Assembly (NCBI GenBank): GCA_001871755.1
Contig: MNXL01000407.1
Location: 1 to 9,613, forward strand
Origin: Anaerolineae bacterium CG2_30_64_16
Lineage (GTDB): Bacteria > Chloroflexota > Anaerolineae > CG2-30-64-16
Length of the DNA: 9,613 nucleotides
Reading direction: 5' to 3'
Shown here: piece by piece, positions 7,013-9,613 of the stretch
How the letters are laid out: every line of letters starts with the position of its first letter
Numbering within the stretch: position 1 is the first letter of the stretch
Notes under the pieces: model-generated
Database searches by the model: none
The model's input: the letters and a program-made list of their open reading frames with translations, nothing else
What the model was told of the DNA's origin: nothing
Translations under genes and position numbers: made by a program

Positions 7013-7909
7013 ATGGCTCAGACGATGCTGATTCACCACGCGGCCAATCGGCGCCACGGCCGGCCGGCCGGCTCGGAGAGCGCCGTGCGCGCGTGCCTGG
7101 ATGCGGCCGCGCGTGTGGTGGAGATCGATATCACGCCGTTGGCCGACGGCGCGTTCGTGTTGCTGCACGACGAGCGGCTCGAGGATGCTACGGACGGTCA
7201 GGGGATCGTGGCGCAGGTCACGGCCGAACAGGCGCGGGGCATCCACTACCGCCAGGGCGGCACGGTGACCGATGAGCCGATCGGCTTTCTCGATCAGGTG
7301 ATCCCCCTGATCACGGCCGCGCCCGATCTGGTCGAGCTGCAACTGGATCTCAAGGAACACTCGCTGCTGACCGACAAGGCGCTCGCGGATCTGTTGCGGC
7401 TGCTTCAGCCGGTCAAGGAGCGGGTGCGGATCACCAGCGGTGCGGATTGGGCCATCCGGCGGTTGCGCGGCCTGGACCCTGGGCTGCCCCTCGGATTTGA
7501 TCCGCTGCTCTACGTGGAAATCGGGTGTGGAGAGGAGGAGACGGACCCGACGCAGCCGCCCTTCCGCGTGGGCGCCTACGGCTACGCGGACGACCATCCG
7601 TTGGCCAGCCGCGTGTGGGGCGCCTCGGCCGACTACCTGGCCGCCCGCGCCGAGGCGTTGTGGGCGCAGGCGCCCGTGGAGATGTGGTATATCCGGGCCG
7701 CACTGCTGGCGCGGGCCCTGGACGACGGCTTCGACTGGATTGCCTATCTCCACGCCCGGGGCGCGGCCGTCGCCGCGTGGACCCTGGACCCCGACCAACC
7801 GCATCACGTCCATCTGGCCCGGCTTCTGCTCGAACGCGGTGTGGATCGCATCACCACCAACGACGCGCCAGGGCTAGCCGCGATGCTGGGAGGTGGGGTG
7901 GTCTTCTAA
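7013..7909 (+). CDS. Glycerophosphodiester phosphodiesterase family protein
   Basis: A 298-residue protein with the GDPD TIM-barrel pattern. An N-terminal IHHAAN stands where the family has the HRG motif, then EIDI (Glu37, Asp39) provides metal ligands and LLHDE (His52, Asp53) is the second signature. ELQLDLKE in the middle matches the metal-binding strand with a conserved Lys, and AAWTLDP and VDRITTNDAPGL match the final strands. Such enzymes split glycerophosphodiesters from phospholipids into glycerol-3-phosphate and an alcohol. The Arg of HRG is His here (His8-His9), and the usual PENT is SES, so the substrate may differ. There is no signal peptide, suggesting a cytoplasmic enzyme. The start is supported by AAGGAGG a few bases before ATG 7013. 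It is divergent from the coo operon and convergent with the next gene. Another barrel-type phosphodiesterase activity cannot be excluded. Confidence 0.83.
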   Translation: MAQTMLIHHAANRRHGRPAGSESAVRACLDAAARVVEIDITPLADGAFVLLHDERLEDATDGQGIVAQVTAEQARGIHYRQGGTVTDEPIGFLDQVIPLITAAPDLVELQLDLKEHSLLTDKALADLLRLLQPVKERVRITSGADWAIRRLRGLDPGLPLGFDPLLYVEIGCGEEETDPTQPPFRVGAYGYADDHPLASRVWGASADYLAARAEALWAQAPVEMWYIRAALLARALDDGFDWIAYLHARGAAVAAWTLDPDQPHHVHLARLLLERGVDRITTNDAPGLAAMLGGGVVF

Positions 7910-7917
7910 ATGATCGT

Positions 7918-7937
7918 AATACCCAATACCCAATACC
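7918..7937. repeat. Heptanucleotide tandem repeat (AATACCC x ~2.9)
   Basis: Three units of AATACCC, the last lacking one base, lie in the 48-base gap between two convergent genes. It is a short simple-sequence repeat that could vary in copy number. No terminator hairpin with a U-run is visible in this gap for either gene. Confidence 0.7.
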
Positions 7938-7957
7938 AGCTCCGTTAAGCCGTCGCT

Positions 7958-8812
7958 TCACAGCTTCGCCAGCGCGATCCACTCGCCGGGAAGGCCCGCG
8001 ATCGGCTGACCGGAGCGGACCAACCCCGCGGCCGCCAGCGCCTCGACCGCGGCCGCCGTCTCGGGGCTGGTCCACCCGAACAACTTCCTCAGATCGCGTG
8101 CCTGCGCGGCGCCGACGGAACGGAAATACAGTTCGGCCAGCGTGCGCCGGGCTTCCGCCTGCCGGATGGGGCGGGCTTGTTCTGGCAGGTTCGGGTAGTG
8201 GCGGTGGACGCACTCGTAGATGAACGCATAGCGCCACGCGCCGGCCGCGGCCACGCCGATCGGCAGGATTCTGAAATCGGCCTGAAGGGTCTCCAACGCG
8301 CGATTGAAGGGCGAGTTGCTGGCCTGGCTGGTGAGGTGGGCGGCGGAGCGCAATGCGATGGTGTCCAGGGGACCTTCGGTGAGCAGCGCCTCGTACACGG
8401 CCTTGGCCTCGTGCGTCAGTCGGCCTTCCTGGTATTGCAGGAGGTAGTCTTCCTCCGGGACGCCGTAGTTCTCCGAGAGGGCGTAGAAATAGGGCACGAC
8501 ATCCAGCGCGATGATCGTTGCCCGTTTACGCAGCAACTTAGCGTAGTACCACAGACGCGCTCCCAGCAGTTCGTCCTTCCAGCCCCAGGTGACGTGGCCG
8601 GGATCGTCGTGTTCGTCTGGCACGGGCCGGTCGCCGGCCGCGGCCACCCACAGGCTCGGCAGCGGCACGTCCTTGATCGGCCAGAAGTAGATGAACCCGC
8701 GCTCGTTGACAAAGGCGACCGCTTCCTCCTTGGAAGTCACGCGCTGGCCGGGGCGCGTCCGATGGGTGTCGGCCCGGTATTCCTGGATGCGTTCGGTGGT
8801 GAGAGTGGACAC
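7958..8812 (-). CDS. AlkZ-related winged-helix protein (YcaQ/AlkZ-like family)
   Basis: From the GTG at 8812 the protein is 284 residues. The core segment AFVNERGFIYFWPIKDV is followed by LPSLWVAAAGDRPV and DDPGHVTWGWKD, a pattern I associate from memory with proteins labelled AlkZ-related, distant relatives of the alkyl-base/crosslink DNA glycosylase AlkZ (YcaQ). The rest is helical with winged-helix-like blocks (SPETAAAVEALAAAGLV near the C-terminus). Whether it is an active glycosylase is unknown; I do not see a clear QXQ catalytic motif. In-frame alternatives are ATG 8887 (GGAG 6 bases upstream) and TTG 8926. I prefer GTG 8812 (GGAG 9 bases upstream) because a near-consensus promoter lies at 8898-8926, which would put the ATG only about 4 bases from the RNA start, and because the extra 25 residues are encoded by a dispersed hairpin repeat. 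There is no signal peptide or membrane segment. Confidence 0.62.
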   Translation of the reverse strand: MSTLTTERIQEYRADTHRTRPGQRVTSKEEAVAFVNERGFIYFWPIKDVPLPSLWVAAAGDRPVPDEHDDPGHVTWGWKDELLGARLWYYAKLLRKRATIIALDVVPYFYALSENYGVPEEDYLLQYQEGRLTHEAKAVYEALLTEGPLDTIALRSAAHLTSQASNSPFNRALETLQADFRILPIGVAAAGAWRYAFIYECVHRHYPNLPEQARPIRQAEARRTLAELYFRSVGAAQARDLRKLFGWTSPETAAAVEALAAAGLVRSGQPIAGLPGEWIALAKL

Positions 8813-8849
8813 GGTTGGCTGCTCCAGTCTTCCAAGAGGGTATGTTGGC

Positions 8850-8880
8850 AGAACCGGGTCTCTCCGCGAAACCTGGTTCT
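8850..8880 (-). repeat. Dispersed hairpin repeat, copy A (leader of the AlkZ-related gene)
   Basis: AGAACCGGGTCTC (8850-8862) and GAAACCTGGTTCT (8868-8880) form a 13-position stem with two imperfect pairs and a 5-base loop. On the minus strand one of these becomes a G:U pair. The same element occurs as a perfect palindrome at 9569-9597, and AGTCTTCC lies shortly before each copy on the plus strand (8826 and 9556). It sits between the predicted transcription start and the preferred GTG of the AlkZ-related gene, or encodes its first residues if ATG 8887 is used. Confidence 0.7.
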
Positions 8881-8897
8881 GGGTCATCTCTGGCTCC

Positions 8898-8926
8898 ATT
8901 TTAGCCCGGCGCCGGGGAGTTGGCAA
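8898..8926 (-). promoter_or_regulatory. Strong candidate promoter of the AlkZ-related gene
   Basis: On the minus strand, -35 TTGCCA (8921-8926) and -10 TAAAAT (8898-8903) each match the sigma-70 consensus at five of six positions, with a 17-base spacer. The spacer holds the 12-base perfect palindrome CCCGGCGCCGGG (8905-8916), which could be an operator. RNA would start near 8891. The leader to GTG 8812 would be about 80 bases and contain hairpin repeat copy A. Confidence 0.6.
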
Positions 8927-8963
8927 GTCGGGTCATTGGATCTATCGAACGGCTATCAGTTGG

Positions 8964-8983
8964 ACACCCGCTTTCGCGGGTGT
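8964..8983. repeat. REP-like extragenic palindrome
   Basis: ACACCCGC (8964-8971) and GCGGGTGT (8976-8983) form a perfect 8-bp stem with a TTTC loop. The surrounding TGGACACCCGC and GGGTGTGACGA resemble the widespread bacterial repeat whose spurious translations read like WIPAFAGMTS and LDTRFRGYDE. It lies between two divergent promoters and ends 7 bases before the phasin -35 box, so it may insulate them. Confidence 0.65.
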
Positions 8984-8989
8984 GACGAG

Positions 8990-9018
8990 TTGACAATCGT
9001 GACGCAATGCGTTATACT
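8990..9018 (+). promoter_or_regulatory. Near-consensus promoter of the phasin-like gene
   Basis: -35 TTGACA (8990-8995) is a perfect match and -10 TATACT (9013-9018) matches five of six positions, with an optimal 17-base spacer. RNA would start near 9025, giving a leader of about 52 bases. The -10 box is overlapped by the first operator-like repeat, so this strong promoter is probably repressible. Confidence 0.75.
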
Positions 9019-9042
9019 GCCCTCGTGACGCGTTGCGTTATA
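8999..9042 (+). promoter_or_regulatory. Paired operator-like repeats over the phasin promoter
   Basis: GTGACGCAATGCGTTATA (8999-9016) and GTGACGCGTTGCGTTATA (9025-9042) are direct repeats 26 bases apart that differ at two positions. Each contains an inverted core (ACGCA-N-TGCGT in the first, ACGC-N3-GCGT in the second). The first covers the spacer and most of the -10 box, and the second starts at the predicted RNA start. This is a classic layout for a dimeric repressor. From memory the motif resembles operators of RelE/HigB-type toxin-antitoxin operons, but no such genes follow. Confidence 0.6.
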
Positions 9043-9076
9043 ACATGATGAGCGGATGGTTCTCAGGAGGTGACCC

Positions 9077-9448
9077 ATGGTAACGCGCAAGGAACGAAAA
9101 GCCCTCGAAGACAAGGTCGAGGCCCCGGAGCGCAGCCCACTGTTGGGATCCGCGCGCAAGGTCCTGCTGGCCGGCATCGGCGCGGTGGCGCTGGCGCAAG
9201 ATCAGGCGGAGGATTTCGTCAACCGGCTGGTCGCGCGCGGGGAGATCGCCGCGGCGGACGGCAGGAAGCTGCTCCGAGAAGTGGCGGAACGACGCAAGAA
9301 AGGCGCCAAGAAGGTCGAGGGTGGGCTGGACAAACGGGTCGAGGAGGTGCTTGATCGGATGAACATCCCCACCAAGGCTGAGATCGAGGCGCTGGGTGAC
9401 AAGATCTCCGAGCTGGCGACGAAGATCGACGAGTTGAAGCAGGCGTAG
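9077..9448 (+). CDS. Phasin-family protein (PhaF/PhaI-like granule-associated protein)
   Basis: A 123-residue, highly charged, mostly helical protein. Residues 24-42 form the amphipathic segment with LLAGIGAVALAQDQ seen in phasins, followed by FVNRLVARGE (47-56) and a Lys/Arg-rich stretch (62-80). A C-terminal coiled coil (103-120) follows NIPTKAEIEAL, matching the family's PxKxEI...L pattern. In known phasins the first helix coats polyhydroxyalkanoate granules and the coiled coil makes oligomers. No PHA synthase is in the window, so a granule role is inferred, and a membrane- or nucleoid-associated role is possible. The start is firm: AGGAGG lies 6 bases before ATG 9077. It has its own strong, probably repressed promoter. 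A 12-codon frame (9045-9083) overlaps its start. Confidence 0.78.
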   Translation: MVTRKERKALEDKVEAPERSPLLGSARKVLLAGIGAVALAQDQAEDFVNRLVARGEIAAADGRKLLREVAERRKKGAKKVEGGLDKRVEEVLDRMNIPTKAEIEALGDKISELATKIDELKQA

Positions 9449-9552
9449 TACTTTGCGGCGGAAATCCTTGTGCAGTTGAAGGGGATGCGCAAAGTACTTT
9501 AAACAGTTGGGCGGCGTGTTCTGCAACTGCCAAAGGACTTACGCCCAACTGT
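9447..9552 (+). repeat. Nested inverted repeats downstream of the phasin gene
   Basis: AGTACTTTGCG (9447-9457, overlapping the stop codon) is a perfect inverted match to 9488-9498. ACAGTTGGGCG (9503-9513) is a perfect inverted match to 9542-9552. GCAGTTG (9472-9478) also matches CAACTGC (9524-9530) inverted, linking the two halves. The first hairpin could act as a transcript end for the phasin gene, although it is not followed by a U-run. The whole 106 bases could be a folded RNA, a cluster of extragenic palindromes or a small non-autonomous mobile element. No open frame of interest is present. Confidence 0.55.
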
Positions 9553-9568
9553 AGTAGTCTTCCCGGAA

Positions 9569-9597
9569 GAACCAGGTTTCTGGCAGAAACCTGGTTC
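9569..9597. repeat. Dispersed hairpin repeat, copy B (perfect 29-bp palindrome)
   Basis: GAACCAGGTTTCTG (9569-9582) is the exact reverse complement of 9584-9597 around one central base. A second small palindrome, TCTTCC-C-GGAAGA (9558-9570), overlaps its left edge. The element shares its core and upstream AGTCTTCC with copy A at 8850-8880. No U-run follows, so a role as terminator is uncertain. The 17-base tail at 9597-9613 adjoins it. Confidence 0.75.
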
Positions 9598-9613
9598 GTA
9601 TCCTCTCAATAAT
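9597..9613 (-). repeat. 17-bp sequence, inverted copy of 28-44
   Basis: CGTATCCTCTCAATAAT runs to the last base of the window and is the exact reverse complement of 28-44. It directly follows hairpin repeat copy B, overlapping it by one base. Because the window ends here, the true length of the repeat cannot be seen. Confidence 0.6.

Noticed and set aside
28..9613. Terminal inverted repeats of a 9.6-kb transposon
   Set aside because: The 17-bp match is short, is inset 27 bases at the left, and no transposase or integrase is encoded between the copies.

Overview
The window is about two-thirds G+C and carries seven protein genes: four on the minus strand in one block (bases 95-6518), then a plus-strand gene, a minus-strand gene and a plus-strand gene. 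There are no rRNA, tRNA, CRISPR, transposase or phage genes. A nickel carbon monoxide dehydrogenase, a TPR-CHAT protein, a small phasin-like protein and an AlkZ-related winged-helix protein with these sequence styles fit an anaerobic or facultative member of the Chloroflexota (Anaerolineae-like). That placement is an inference from protein style and memory, not a search result.

Bases 2625-6518 hold a compact CO-oxidation operon, read leftwards: cooF (four-cluster ferredoxin), cooS (Ni,Fe CO dehydrogenase) 3 bases later, and a FAD/NAD(P) oxidoreductase 90 bases after that. Together they form an electron path CO -> C-cluster -> B/D clusters -> CooF -> flavoprotein -> probably NAD(P)+. All expected CooS metal ligands are present, and the D-cluster has the short CX2C spacing. 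No nickel-insertion gene (cooC), energy-conserving hydrogenase, acetyl-CoA synthase or CO-sensing regulator lies in the window. Downstream, after a perfect 15-bp hairpin, comes an 821-residue TPR-CHAT protein (95-2560) with an intact His/Cys protease dyad. It may be read through from the coo operon or expressed separately.

A 494-base divergent intergenic region (6519-7012) has one plausible promoter facing cooF, one facing a glycerophosphodiester phosphodiesterase-like gene (7013-7909), and a 36-nt imperfect palindrome in the likely cooF leader. An AlkZ-related protein (7958-8812 or slightly longer) is convergent with the phosphodiesterase gene. Its strong promoter lies inside the longest open frame, which points to a GTG start further in and a leader carrying a dispersed hairpin repeat. 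The last gene (9077-9448) is a phasin-like protein behind a near-consensus promoter covered by two copies of an operator-like repeat.

The right-hand end (8820-9613) is rich in small palindromic repeats: a REP-like hairpin, two copies of a GAACCAGGTTTC-type hairpin, a nested set of inverted repeats after the phasin gene, and a 17-base sequence repeated in inverse orientation near the left edge. I found no clear new defence or mobile system. The most testable oddities are the CooS D-cluster variant, the CHAT gene's position beside CODH, and the repeat-laden control regions of the last two genes.
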